Positions 26,758-35,259 of a DNA stretch of 64,000 nucleotides are shown one piece after another. The notes beneath the pieces were generated by a model that made no database searches, was not told the origin of the DNA, and was given only the letters and a program-made list of their open reading frames with translations. A program made the position numbers and the translations under genes. Position 1 is the first letter of the stretch. Every line of letters begins with the position of its first letter. This stretch comes from Bacteroidaceae bacterium (GTDB lineage: Bacteria; Bacteroidota; Bacteroidia; Bacteroidales; Bacteroidaceae): the NCBI GenBank assembly GCA_017466065.1, contig JAFTUV010000009.1, forward strand, positions 62,001-126,000, in the 5' to 3' direction.

Positions 26758-26779
26758 GAAATAGTCAATATGTCATTTG

Positions 26780-27664
26780 TCAAAAAGGCAAATCCCTTGT
26801 ATATAAGGTTTCTGTATCCGATACAACACTATTACAAGTTGTATTGCCAAACAATTTAGCTTGCCGTTGCAATTTACCCATATACTCTTGCCGCTTTACG
26901 ATATTGTTTATTTCCTCTTTTCTTGCTATACTAATTTGCAAAAAATCTTTATCAACATCTATACCCAAAAACCTACGCCCCAAAAGGTTTGCTGCAATTC
27001 CGGTTGTACTACTACCGGTAAAAGGATCCAATATCCACGCTCCATCCCTAGTTGATGCTTGAATAATTCGGGAAAGCACACATAAAGGTTTTTGGGTGGG
27101 ATGTTTCCCACAAGTTTTTTCCCACTTTGCAATAGTTGGCAGGTTCCAGACATCTCGCATTTGAGTTCCGCCATTTATATCCTTCATTAGCTCATAATTA
27201 TAGAAATGGGGAATTTTATCTTTTTTTCTGGCCCATAGTATATATTCGGCAGAATGGGTAAAATAACGACACGACAAATTGGGTGGAGGGTTTGTCTTTA
27301 CCCAAGTAACACAATTAAGAATTTTGAAATCAAGTTCAGTAAGACAGCGTGCTATGGAAAATATGTTATGATACGTTCCACTTATCCAAATTGTACCATC
27401 CTCTTTTAGTTTATCTCTGCAAGCGGACAGCCATTTTTTATCGAACAAATAGTCCTTTTCATAACCTTGCGATTTATCCCACACCCCTTTATTAACAGAC
27501 ACCTTTCTACCACTATGCACACTAAATCCATTATTTGATAAATGATATGGTGGATCGGCAAATATCATATCAAATTTAAATTCAAACTTATTTAGCAATT
27601 CAAGGCAATTACCCTCTAAAAGAGTAAAATTCCTATCCAAAGACTTGTAGTAAGAAGTTATCAC
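26780..27664 (-). CDS. dpnA: DpnA-like DNA adenine methyltransferase
   Basis: The 294-residue enzyme is a beta-class N6-adenine (D12-independent, N6_N4 family) methyltransferase. The catalytic DPPY comes first (FADPPYHLSNNGFS), and the SAM-binding DPFTGSSTTGIAA comes near the C-terminus, a circular order opposite to Dam. The segment KHPTQKPLCVLSRII is characteristic. In the DpnII system a second methylase of this type also acts on GATC and can modify single-stranded DNA, protecting incoming DNA. It is the last of three genes. Base composition is clearly more AT-rich than the flanks, which suggests horizontal acquisition. Confidence 0.9.
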   Translation of the reverse strand: MITSYYKSLDRNFTLLEGNCLELLNKFEFKFDMIFADPPYHLSNNGFSVHSGRKVSVNKGVWDKSQGYEKDYLFDKKWLSACRDKLKEDGTIWISGTYHNIFSIARCLTELDFKILNCVTWVKTNPPPNLSCRYFTHSAEYILWARKKDKIPHFYNYELMKDINGGTQMRDVWNLPTIAKWEKTCGKHPTQKPLCVLSRIIQASTRDGAWILDPFTGSSTTGIAANLLGRRFLGIDVDKDFLQISIARKEEINNIVKRQEYMGKLQRQAKLFGNTTCNSVVSDTETLYTRDLPF

Positions 27665-27680
27665 AATGCTAATGTCTATC

Positions 27681-28499
27681 CTATATAATTAATTCATCAA
27701 TAAAGTTTGATATAGAGGTAAGATTGTAAACTCTTGGAATTATCCTATATGCCTCCTCTAATTTATTTTTCGCAAAATGCCACCCTTGCCCATCTGTTAT
27801 CCAAACAAACTCAAACGAAGCATATTGGTTAATTTTAGGGGCAAGTTCAGAATACGCTCTTGCAACTTCATTTAATTTAGAACCACCACTATTATAATAG
27901 TTAGTTTCGATTAAATATGTTTTATCTCTTGTTTCGACAACAAAATCAAAACGCTTCAAGTCTGCGCCCAATGCCGTAATTTCGGGGAATTCCGTACTAT
28001 TTACTTCTGTCCTAAACTTAATGCCTGCATCTACAAAAACTTTTGCCACAGCACCGGCCATAATATTGCCACCTCGATTTTTTCTTGCGTTAGTATCAAG
28101 CCCAACCTCAATACCAAATACATAATCTACAAGATTAGTAATCTTGCTTGATGCAAAAACATCAGCCAACCCGGTATCTTCAATAAATATGCAAATACTA
28201 TCTATATCTGTAAAATATGATTTAACCAAAACAGGACGGTAGTTCTCATTTAATACTTTCTTATTCTCCGACGAGCGAACAGCTACCAAAATATCAAGAA
28301 CTTCAAAAGATTTAGGATTCTCCTCAAATAATTCAGATACAGCTGTTTTTAAATCGTTTTTTCCTAACAAATAATTTAACTGATTGAGTTTAATTGAGAT
28401 TCTGGAAACATTGCGAGATACCTTTTCAAAATCTGTAAAAGAACCCAATGTGGCATTAGTTTCAGTAAGTTGAGAAATAAACAAATTAAAGTCCTTCAT
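27681..28499 (-). CDS. dpnB: DpnII-type restriction endonuclease (GATC)
   Basis: The 272-residue protein fits the DpnII/MboI endonuclease family, which cuts unmethylated GATC. The diagnostic centre is the VFGIEVGLDTNARKNRGG segment, then a putative PD-(D/E)XK core with FDFVVETRDKTYLIETNYY and the following GGSKLNEVARAY helix, and FVWITDGQGW near the C-terminus. Its place between a Dam-like and a DpnA-like methylase is exactly the DpnII operon layout. The acidic catalytic residues appear present (Asp in RFDFVVE, Glu in LIETN), so it is probably active. It is separated from its neighbours by 12-16 nt. Confidence 0.88.
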   Translation of the reverse strand: MKDFNLFISQLTETNATLGSFTDFEKVSRNVSRISIKLNQLNYLLGKNDLKTAVSELFEENPKSFEVLDILVAVRSSENKKVLNENYRPVLVKSYFTDIDSICIFIEDTGLADVFASSKITNLVDYVFGIEVGLDTNARKNRGGNIMAGAVAKVFVDAGIKFRTEVNSTEFPEITALGADLKRFDFVVETRDKTYLIETNYYNSGGSKLNEVARAYSELAPKINQYASFEFVWITDGQGWHFAKNKLEEAYRIIPRVYNLTSISNFIDELII

Positions 28500-28511
28500 T
28501 TGATTATGTGT

Positions 28512-29387
28512 TTATGAATTAAAAATCATTATTTCAGAAACCAAGCCTCTATTATTGGAGTTTGCATTTATAAGCCTTGTTGCAAACACTCTTTTAATCT
28601 TGAATTGATGATATATCTGTTCAAAGAACGACATCCCATTGGCTTCCATAGGGTCGGAATTGCTAGCTATAAAATGCGCTTTTCGTTTCGATATACGAGT
28701 GCAAAAATCTCTCAATCGCACCTGCTCCGCATCGTCAAATCCATTTTTTGTGTAAGATGTAAATGATGATGTTTCCGATAGAGGTTTATATGGTGGATCC
28801 AAATAAAATATAGAATTTGCATTGGCATATATCTCTGTATTCTCAAAATCGCCACATAGTATTTCTACTTTTTGAAGAATGTTTGATACCGCAATCAAAT
28901 TCTCTTTGTCACATATTTTAGGATTGGCGTATTTGCCATGAGGAACATTAAATTCACCCTTTGAATTTACGCGATACAATCCATTAAAACAGGTTCTGTT
29001 CAAGAAAATAAATAATGCAGCAGTTTCTAAATTGGAGCATTTTTTAGAATTGTACAATTTACGTTTTTCTAAAAAATAATCTTTACGTTCGGTTTGATTT
29101 AATGCAATATAGTGATTTTGTATATTTGTAAGGAGATTTATTAAATTTTCAACATCACTTTGTATAATTCGGTATGTGCAAATTAGCTCGGTGTTTATAT
29201 CATTAATTATCGCTCGTTTTATATTGGGATATGTCTGCAATATCCAAAATAACACCGCTCCACCACCAACAAAAGGTTCAATATAGCTAACCTCATTACG
29301 CAAATGCATATCAGAAGGAAGCGACTTTCGCACTTCCTCTAACAACTGAGTTTTACCACCGGCCCATTTTACAAATGGTTTTGCCAT
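28512..29387 (-). CDS. dpnM: Dam-type (D12 class) GATC adenine methyltransferase
   Basis: The 291-residue alpha-class methylase has the SAM-binding KWAGGKTQLL at the N-terminus, IEPFVGGGAVLFW, the catalytic DPPYKPLS, and NRTCFNGLYRVNSKGEFNVP in the target-recognition region. It matches Dam/DpnM. I prefer the ATG at 29387 over one four codons upstream (29399). The promoter at 29407-29437 should start transcription at about 29400, which makes the upstream ATG essentially leaderless and gives the chosen one a 13-nt leader. As the first gene of the operon, it protects host GATC sites before the endonuclease appears. Confidence 0.93.
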   Translation of the reverse strand: MAKPFVKWAGGKTQLLEEVRKSLPSDMHLRNEVSYIEPFVGGGAVLFWILQTYPNIKRAIINDINTELICTYRIIQSDVENLINLLTNIQNHYIALNQTERKDYFLEKRKLYNSKKCSNLETAALFIFLNRTCFNGLYRVNSKGEFNVPHGKYANPKICDKENLIAVSNILQKVEILCGDFENTEIYANANSIFYLDPPYKPLSETSSFTSYTKNGFDDAEQVRLRDFCTRISKRKAHFIASNSDPMEANGMSFFEQIYHQFKIKRVFATRLINANSNNRGLVSEIMIFNS

Positions 29388-29406
29388 CACTTTATTCATA
29401 TTTGCA

Positions 29407-29437
29407 CAAAGGTATAAAATTTGTATCTATTTACAAA
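29407..29437 (-). promoter_or_regulatory. Promoter of the DpnII-like operon
   Basis: On the minus strand TTTG (29434-29437), exactly 19 nt, TACCTTTG (29407-29414). A perfect consensus so close to the start codon implies a leaderless or nearly leaderless mRNA. Confidence 0.75.
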
Positions 29438-29586
29438 CATTGTAAAGGTATGAATTTCCCTGTTTATTATCAAATACGACTGCACAAAGAGTAGTCGGCA
29501 AGTAATACGGAATGGAGCTTTTCATTTATAAAAGGTCTTTTAATCACTCACATGCGGAAACCTGTTAAATATAAAATATTTTTCAC

Positions 29587-29594
29587 TATCTTCG
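29587..29594 (+). promoter_or_regulatory. -7 element of dapB-lepB-wbqC
   Basis: TATCTTCG is a one-mismatch -7 box about 33 nt before the dapB ATG. The same TATCTTCG variant recurs before prfB and ruvB in this window. Confidence 0.5.
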
Positions 29595-29626
29595 CGCAGT
29601 TAAACGTATAAACAAAAACGACATAT

Positions 29627-30382
29627 ATGAAAATTGCACTTATAGGGTATGGCAAAATGGGCAAGACCATCGAGAAGATTGCCATTGAGAGAGGACACGA
29701 GGTTGTTTCCATCATAGATATTGACAACCGCGAGGATTTTGGCAGCGAGGCGTTCCGCTCGGCAGATGTTGCCATAGAATTTACCGCACCAGCCGTGGCT
29801 TTTGACAACTGCAAGCAGGCAATGGCTGCCGGCGTGAAGGTGGTGAGCGGCAGCACAGGCTGGTACCAGCAGCACGAGGCCGAAATGCGCGAATTGTGCG
29901 AGAAGGAGGGAAAAACTCTCTTCTGGTCGAGCAATTTCAGCTTGGGAGTGGCTGTATTTTCGGCCGTGAACCGTTACCTTGCAAGAATTATGAACCGCTT
30001 CCCCAATTACAGCGTTCAGATGGAGGAGACGCATCACATTCACAAACTCGATGCGCCCAGTGGCACCGCAATAACCCTTGCCGAGGGCATTCTCGCAAAC
30101 CTCGACCGCAAGAGCCAATGGATTATGGGCGACCTCACCAACCCCGACGGCTCTGTAACCCCCGGAGCACAGCCTCGTGAAAATGAGCTGAAAATAGATG
30201 CTATACGCCGCGACGAGGTTCCCGGCATACACACTGTCACCTACGACTCGGCAGCCGACAGCATAACCATCACCCACGATGCCAAGAACCGCAGCGGCTT
30301 TGCATTGGGCGCGGTTATTGCAGCCGAATATGTGAACGGGCACAACGGGCTGTTGGGTATGAGCAACCTTTTCGATTTTTAA
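29627..30382 (+). CDS. dapB: 4-hydroxy-tetrahydrodipicolinate reductase
   Basis: The 251-residue enzyme reduces HTPA to tetrahydrodipicolinate in lysine and diaminopimelate synthesis. It has the dinucleotide fold IALIGYGKMGKTIEK, the SNFSLGV turn, and the catalytic/substrate region EETHHIHKLDAPSGTA with the family's His-His and Lys. The length is slightly short for DapB but usual in Bacteroidota. It leads a three-gene operon with lepB and wbqC, spaced by 14 and 6 nt. Confidence 0.96.
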   Translation: MKIALIGYGKMGKTIEKIAIERGHEVVSIIDIDNREDFGSEAFRSADVAIEFTAPAVAFDNCKQAMAAGVKVVSGSTGWYQQHEAEMRELCEKEGKTLFWSSNFSLGVAVFSAVNRYLARIMNRFPNYSVQMEETHHIHKLDAPSGTAITLAEGILANLDRKSQWIMGDLTNPDGSVTPGAQPRENELKIDAIRRDEVPGIHTVTYDSAADSITITHDAKNRSGFALGAVIAAEYVNGHNGLLGMSNLFDF

Positions 30383-30396
30383 AAAAATACCACGCA

Positions 30397-31818
30397 ATGA
30401 AAAAGCCAACCAAAAAAGATTACCTGCGCCTTGTAGCAGTACTTGCACTATACATCCTGTTCCTTGTATGGGTAAAAAGCTGGATTGGAATTATTGCAAT
30501 CCCGTTCATAATAGACAACTACACTACACGATTCATTCCGTGGGGATGGTGGAAAAAGAGCAGTAACTCCGCCGTGCGCACCATTATGAGCTGGGTGGAT
30601 GCGATTGTCTTTGCACTTGTCGCCGTGTATTTTGTGAACCTGTTTTTCTTCCAAAATTATGTAATTCCATCGTCGTCGTTGGAAAAATCGCTATTGGTTG
30701 GCGACTATCTGTTCGTGAGCAAAATGAATTACGGCCCGCGCAAGCCGCAAACACCGTTGAGTATGCCGCTCACGCAACACACTATGCCTGTAACAGGGAC
30801 AAAAAGTTACCTCGACTGCATACAGTGGGAGTATGAGCGTGTGAAAGGCTGGGAGAGTGTTGAGCGTGGCGACATTGTGGTATTCAACTACCCCGCCGGC
30901 GACACAGCCACCACCAATCCTCAAATAATTGACTATTACAGCGATTGCTACTATATAGGGGAGCAGCTTTACCCCAACAAGCCCATTATGGACAGCCTCA
31001 CCACCGAGCGACAGAGAGCCGTCTACGACCTTTACTATGCTGCCGGAAGCAAATACATAGAGCAGCACCCCGAACAGTTCGGAGAGAAATTGTGGCGACC
31101 GGTGGACCGTCGTGAGAACTATGTGAAACGCTGTGTGGGGCTCCCCGGCGAGACACTCGAAATTAAGGACAAGGAGATTTATATCGACGGGCAGAAGAAC
31201 ACGGCACCCGAGAATGTACAATATAACTATTGGGTGACATTCAAGACTCCGATGACCGAGCGCATACGCCGCAGGCTCGACATAAGCAAGGACGACCTGC
31301 AACGCTACTACAACGGACGCTATCTGATACCCCTGACGCAAAAAGCCTACAAGCAACTTTCGTCCTACACTACTCTTGTGAGCTCCATCGAGCCGGTGAT
31401 GAACGATGAAACACGCGGCATATATCCGCTTAACGGATACACAGGCTGGACCGTGGACAATTACGGCCCTGTGTGGATTCCCAAACGTGGCGACAGCATA
31501 AAGCTCACGCTCGAAAATCTGCCTGTGTATGAACGCCCTATTGCCGTTTACGAGGGCAACGACCTGCAAGTGAAGGATGGCAGGATTTTCATCAACGGGA
31601 AGGAGAGCGACAGCTACACATTTAAAATGGACTACTATTGGATGATGGGCGACAACCGCCACAATAGTGCCGACTCGCGCTGCTGGGGATTCGTGCCCGA
31701 AGACCACATTGTGGGCAAGCCCATACTCATCTGGCTATCACTCGACAAGGACCGTGGCTGGCTCGACGGCAAGATACGTTGGAACCGCCTGTTCCGTTTC
31801 GTCGACAGCTATAAATAA
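30397..31818 (+). CDS. lepB: Signal peptidase I (large Bacteroidota type)
   Basis: The 473-residue protease cleaves Sec signal peptides. Two hydrophobic segments (about 12-42 and 65-90) precede the catalytic Ser94 in PSSSLEKSLLVGDY. The general base lysine lies in NYVKRCVGLPGETLEI. The conserved GDNRHNSADSRCWGFVPEDHIVGKP (residues near 425-450) completes box E. A roughly 200-residue insertion separates the boxes, which accounts for the unusual length; this is normal in Bacteroides relatives. The orientation and tight spacing with dapB and wbqC are conserved in the order, to my knowledge. Confidence 0.94.
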   Translation: MKKPTKKDYLRLVAVLALYILFLVWVKSWIGIIAIPFIIDNYTTRFIPWGWWKKSSNSAVRTIMSWVDAIVFALVAVYFVNLFFFQNYVIPSSSLEKSLLVGDYLFVSKMNYGPRKPQTPLSMPLTQHTMPVTGTKSYLDCIQWEYERVKGWESVERGDIVVFNYPAGDTATTNPQIIDYYSDCYYIGEQLYPNKPIMDSLTTERQRAVYDLYYAAGSKYIEQHPEQFGEKLWRPVDRRENYVKRCVGLPGETLEIKDKEIYIDGQKNTAPENVQYNYWVTFKTPMTERIRRRLDISKDDLQRYYNGRYLIPLTQKAYKQLSSYTTLVSSIEPVMNDETRGIYPLNGYTGWTVDNYGPVWIPKRGDSIKLTLENLPVYERPIAVYEGNDLQVKDGRIFINGKESDSYTFKMDYYWMMGDNRHNSADSRCWGFVPEDHIVGKPILIWLSLDKDRGWLDGKIRWNRLFRFVDSYK

Positions 31819-31824
31819 CCGACA

Positions 31825-32430
31825 ATGAATATACTCGCGCATCCGCTCTATCTGGCACCTGTGCCTTTGTATGCCCGCCTGTATGCTGCCGATGGAATTA
31901 TTATCGACGGCGATGCACCGTTTGTGAAGCAGACCTTTCGCAACCGCGCAATAATCGCCACCGAAAATGGCACGCAGACACTCACAATACCCATTGTGCA
32001 CAATGGCAACCAAGCTATGCGCGATGTGAGGATAAGCGAGCACGGCAACTGGCGGCACCTGCATTGGAACGCCATTGTGAGTGCCTATCGCAAAAGCCCC
32101 TTCTTCGACTATTATGCCGACGATTTTGCCCGCTTCTACCAAGAGCGCGACGGTTTTTTAATGGACTTTAATTTGCGGCTCCACGCTGTTGTGTGCGACC
32201 TTTTGGGGCTCGACCGCAAATTGATTCACACTGCCGACGGCGGCGCGGTTGAGGAGTTGCGCCACATTGCCGAGCCCAAGGCTCTTGCCTCATTGACAGG
32301 CTTCACCCCCGAGCCTTATTATCAGGTGTTTGCCACACGACACGGCTTTATTACCAATTTGAGCATCATCGACCTGCTATTCAATATGGGCCCCGAGGCT
32401 CTTATCACATTGCGCGACTGTTGCCGATAG
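31825..32430 (+). CDS. WbqC-family protein
   Basis: The 201-residue protein matches the WbqC family (also called WbmP), with YLAPVPLYARLYAADGIIIDGDAPFVKQTFRNR near the start (residues 7-39), LTIPIVHNGNQAMRDVRI, and WRHLHWNAIVSAYRKSPFFDYYADDF in the middle. The family is linked genetically to O-antigen loci but has no defined reaction. The last 44 coding bases are duplicated, with three substitutions, about 5.2 kb downstream at 37559-37606, so this gene's 3' end marks the left edge of an inserted segment. Confidence 0.85.
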   Translation: MNILAHPLYLAPVPLYARLYAADGIIIDGDAPFVKQTFRNRAIIATENGTQTLTIPIVHNGNQAMRDVRISEHGNWRHLHWNAIVSAYRKSPFFDYYADDFARFYQERDGFLMDFNLRLHAVVCDLLGLDRKLIHTADGGAVEELRHIAEPKALASLTGFTPEPYYQVFATRHGFITNLSIIDLLFNMGPEALITLRDCCR

Positions 32431-32432
32431 TT
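32385..32432. repeat. Left copy of the wbqC-terminus direct repeat
   Basis: This 48-bp segment covers the end and stop codon of wbqC and is repeated in the same orientation at 37559-37606 with 45 of 48 positions identical. It bounds the AT-rich cassette on the left. Confidence 0.9.
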
Positions 32433-32606
32433 TGCGGTGATAATATTCCCTATACCTTGTAGAAACAATACTGTAATAACGTTACAAAAGAAAAATCTAG
32501 ACACAAACTACTAAAATATATGTATAGAAATTATACGTTATGTAATTTTTATTATTTTTACACCGCTATAAATATTTAAAATTAGGACGAATTAGCTTTT
32601 ATTAAA

Positions 32607-33647
32607 ATGAAAAAAGTTTTATTTTTTTACTTTATGAGTATTCTTTTTACACTTTCATGTATTAATGAAGAAAATAAGTTTTATACATATAATAATAAAA
32701 GTATAGAGGAGATTAGCAGTTTGGCAAATAATGCAGGCCTGCCTTTCTGCATAGTACTTATAGACTCAACACATTTCACCGTAAACGAATATCTTAAAAT
32801 GATAAAAACACATACAAAATCACCCCATAGTATTTTATATAATTTTATAAATATATACAACAGCGACAACAAATGGTACTCAAAGTTATTATCCCCACAC
32901 ATTTATCCTGTTACTTGTGTATTCAACACAAATAAACAACTGATAGAATTAGTGCCTGGAAGTTCGATAGAAAGTTTCTTTTATATTGATAAAGCAATTC
33001 TTTCAGAAGAAACCTCTTCTGAGTTTCACTATAATCAAAATTATGAAAAAGATAAAAATGATATCATAAATATGGTTAACAATGCTATAATATTAAAATC
33101 AAAAATATATACTGACAAAGATGCAGATATTTGTATAGACTCATTACTTGCAAAAAGGAATCACCCATATCTCTTATATTTAAAATTAGAAAATCAAATA
33201 CATTTTAATAAAACTATAGAAGCAAGAAAAACTGCTAATGAACTTCTTGGATTTGATTCTGCGTCAGATCTATTTTACTATTATGATGAATTACTAACAG
33301 CAAACAAGGTTCTTAATCCTATGTATCATAACTCTGCACCAAAGATTTCCTCATCAACAAATATAATAAATCTGCCCAATTGCATAATAGACCACACATA
33401 CAATGTGGATATTGAAATATTTAACAACGGAGGACATCCTCTTAAAATTTCAGATATATTAACGAGCTGTAGCTGTGTAAAGATAAATAGTTCAAAAAAG
33501 AACATTATAGACCCTGGAAAATCAATAATATTAAATTTTGATTTCACACCAGAAAATAAAGGCAGTGTTTATAGAGAGGTGCACATTGCATCTAACTCTT
33601 TAGATACACCAATATATACAATAACAATAAATGCAAATGTCAAATAA
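32607..33647 (+). CDS. DUF1573 lipoprotein with a thioredoxin-like N-terminal domain
   Basis: The 346-residue protein has a lipoprotein signal with lipobox FTLSC (Cys18). Residues about 35-125 look like a degenerate thioredoxin-type fold with no CXXC pair. The C-terminal ~95 residues are a DUF1573 immunoglobulin-like domain, marked by DIEIFNNGGHPLKISDI, SCSCVKI and LNFDFTPENKGSVYREV. It opens an AT-rich cluster, and the next gene's ATG begins 4 nt after its stop. DUF1573 lipoproteins often accompany O-antigen-ligase-like TPR membrane proteins in Bacteroidales accessory clusters, as here. Function is unknown; an envelope location is well supported. Confidence 0.8.
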   Translation: MKKVLFFYFMSILFTLSCINEENKFYTYNNKSIEEISSLANNAGLPFCIVLIDSTHFTVNEYLKMIKTHTKSPHSILYNFINIYNSDNKWYSKLLSPHIYPVTCVFNTNKQLIELVPGSSIESFFYIDKAILSEETSSEFHYNQNYEKDKNDIINMVNNAIILKSKIYTDKDADICIDSLLAKRNHPYLLYLKLENQIHFNKTIEARKTANELLGFDSASDLFYYYDELLTANKVLNPMYHNSAPKISSSTNIINLPNCIIDHTYNVDIEIFNNGGHPLKISDILTSCSCVKINSSKKNIIDPGKSIILNFDFTPENKGSVYREVHIASNSLDTPIYTITINANVK

Positions 33648-33651
33648 CTTT

Positions 33652-34598
33652 ATGAAAATCAAAATTTTAACATTTTTTCAAGTCTTTCGATAATTATTTT
33701 TTGCTATTGCAGTAGTGATTTCGATGAATTTAACAGATTTAGACAAATAGAGTACAAAGAAAATTGGCCGGAAGCTTCAAAACAATTGGGACAAGGAGTT
33801 GCAAAAGAATTAAATATTACAGTTAGAAACTTACACAAACAAGGGGTTGATTATTCAAATGCCAACGAGTCGTTAGAATTTAAAGAAAATTTTTATAATG
33901 ACTTTTACAATGCGAACCCAAATCTTTGCAAAACAAAAGGCTCTATCTATGAATACAATATAAGCCCAAAAGAATTTGTAGAACAAGTCAAAAATTTAAC
34001 AAAAATTCAAATTGAATTCTTAAATAGAATTATTGACGAATGTAGTGCTACAACATCTATTGAAGAATACTACAATGTTTTATTGAAAATAAATGAAGAC
34101 ATATATGAAGTCGTACCACAAATACAACAGGAAAGATTATTTAATGTAACATCAGTGCTATACTACGGCATGAAAGAGATTCAATATCTAGAAAGTCAAG
34201 GTTTAATGATACATTCCTCTCGTACAGCTACACAACACATATTGATAAAAACAAGAAGTGAATCTAACGAAAACGTAGGTGAATTATGTCATAAAGTTTT
34301 AGCTACATCAATGTTAGTAGCAATAGCGACCCCTATACCTGGCGATGAAGTTATAGTTCTTGGGGCTGTCACAGCTGTTGCAACAGGATATATGGTATAC
34401 ACAGCCGGCGTGATGCTATATGAATATCTTGTATGCAAAAAATTTGATAAGACCGCAGATGAAAACTACAAATACTGTCAGCAAGAATTTGAATCTTGTT
34501 ATTCTGAAATCATTGATGGTTGTTCTATTTGCTTACAATTCTGTTTAACACAAGGCTATTGGCCACCATACTCAACACATAAGTGCAAAAAACAATGA
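33652..34598 (+). CDS. Frameshifted cysteine-rich lipoprotein with a hydrophobic hairpin, possible toxin-like protein
   Basis: No family is recognised. From the ATG at 33652 translation stops after 13 codons. The downstream frame is open from 33648 to 34598 but has no ATG, GTG or TTG before a TTG at 33786. Adding one T to the T6 run at 33673-33678 joins the frames and yields MKIKILTFFSSLSIIIFCYC, an ideal lipoprotein signal, so a one-base deletion or sequencing error is likely. The mature part is helical (residues 30-180), then a glycine-rich hydrophobic segment (SMLVAIATPIPGDEVIVLGA), then a tail with seven cysteines ending CLTQGYWPPYSTHKCKKQ. The PxPGD hairpin recalls pore-forming or pre-toxin segments; that link is speculative. 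Confidence 0.6.
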
Positions 34599-34930
34599 AT
34601 GGCATAGAAATAATTTATAATAATAAAAGAACTCTAATTGGGGTTAAGAACGGTCAAACGATTGTACATATAAATTCTATAAACTCAAATAATGAAAATG
34701 GAGCTATTTTATATTCAGCAAGCATTGATTATGATAATAAAGTTAGACACATTTGGCATAAATACAACAAGATAAAGAAAGGAGATATTCTTAAAATAAG
34801 ACTTGTCAATATAAAAGAAATAACAACCCCTATTGAAAGTGTTTATGATAATAATATAACCCCACTACCATCAAAATTGGAAATATTTTATGCATTAGAG
34901 GCTTCACTAAAAAGTAAAGGATTATTATGA
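34595..34930 (+). CDS. Small uncharacterised protein, paralogue of the next gene (candidate immunity protein)
   Basis: The 111-residue soluble protein starts at the ATG that overlaps the previous stop (ATGA); a GTG four codons upstream is less likely. No signal peptide or known domain is visible. It shares a layout with the next gene product: the start MNG-x-x-I, a mid-protein tryptophan in a W-(6-8)-L/K-x-GD-like strand, a TTP/STP motif before a charged loop, and a C-terminal helix ending LKSKGLL versus LLDKGLISE. Tandem, coupled, paralogous small cytosolic proteins right after a putative exported effector are the usual look of immunity genes; this is inference from context alone. Confidence 0.6.
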   Translation: MNGIEIIYNNKRTLIGVKNGQTIVHINSINSNNENGAILYSASIDYDNKVRHIWHKYNKIKKGDILKIRLVNIKEITTPIESVYDNNITPLPSKLEIFYALEASLKSKGLL

Positions 34931-35259
34931 ATGGTTTTACAATAAAAGCCGGAGAAGAAAATATTTATGCAGCATTGAAATCCGGGTCTTTTGGAATAAT
35001 AATATCGAATAAAGAAGGGGATTTTAATATAAGTATTAACGGGATGGATGAAAATGCACTTTTTTATTCTTGGGAGTACCGGAAATTAAATCTCAATGAA
35101 GTTGTTACAATAACATTTGATACCTTAGACGAGGCTATTATTTCAACACCTACCAAAATTCGTGATGTAAATAATACAATTCAAGAACAAGAACTTGAAT
35201 TAGAATCATATTATAAACTAAAAAAGGAATTACTTGATAAAGGTTTAATCTCAGAATGA
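34927..35259 (+). CDS. Small uncharacterised protein, paralogue of the preceding gene
   Basis: The 110-residue soluble acidic protein is read through an ATGA overlap with its paralogue and again overlaps the ATPase gene by ATGA, so four consecutive genes are translationally coupled. Predicted strands (FGIIISNKEGDFNISING, LFYSWEYRKLNLNEVVTITF) are followed by a charged C-terminal helix (EQELELESYYKLKKELLDKG). It has no cysteines and no membrane segment. The family is not recognised. Composition is AT-rich like the rest of the cluster. Confidence 0.6.
   Translation: MNGFTIKAGEENIYAALKSGSFGIIISNKEGDFNISINGMDENALFYSWEYRKLNLNEVVTITFDTLDEAIISTPTKIRDVNNTIQEQELELESYYKLKKELLDKGLISE

Noticed and set aside
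33652..33700. Programmed frameshift in the lipoprotein gene
   Set aside because: The T6 run lacks a downstream stimulatory structure or a typical slippery heptamer, so deletion, phase variation or assembly error is preferred.
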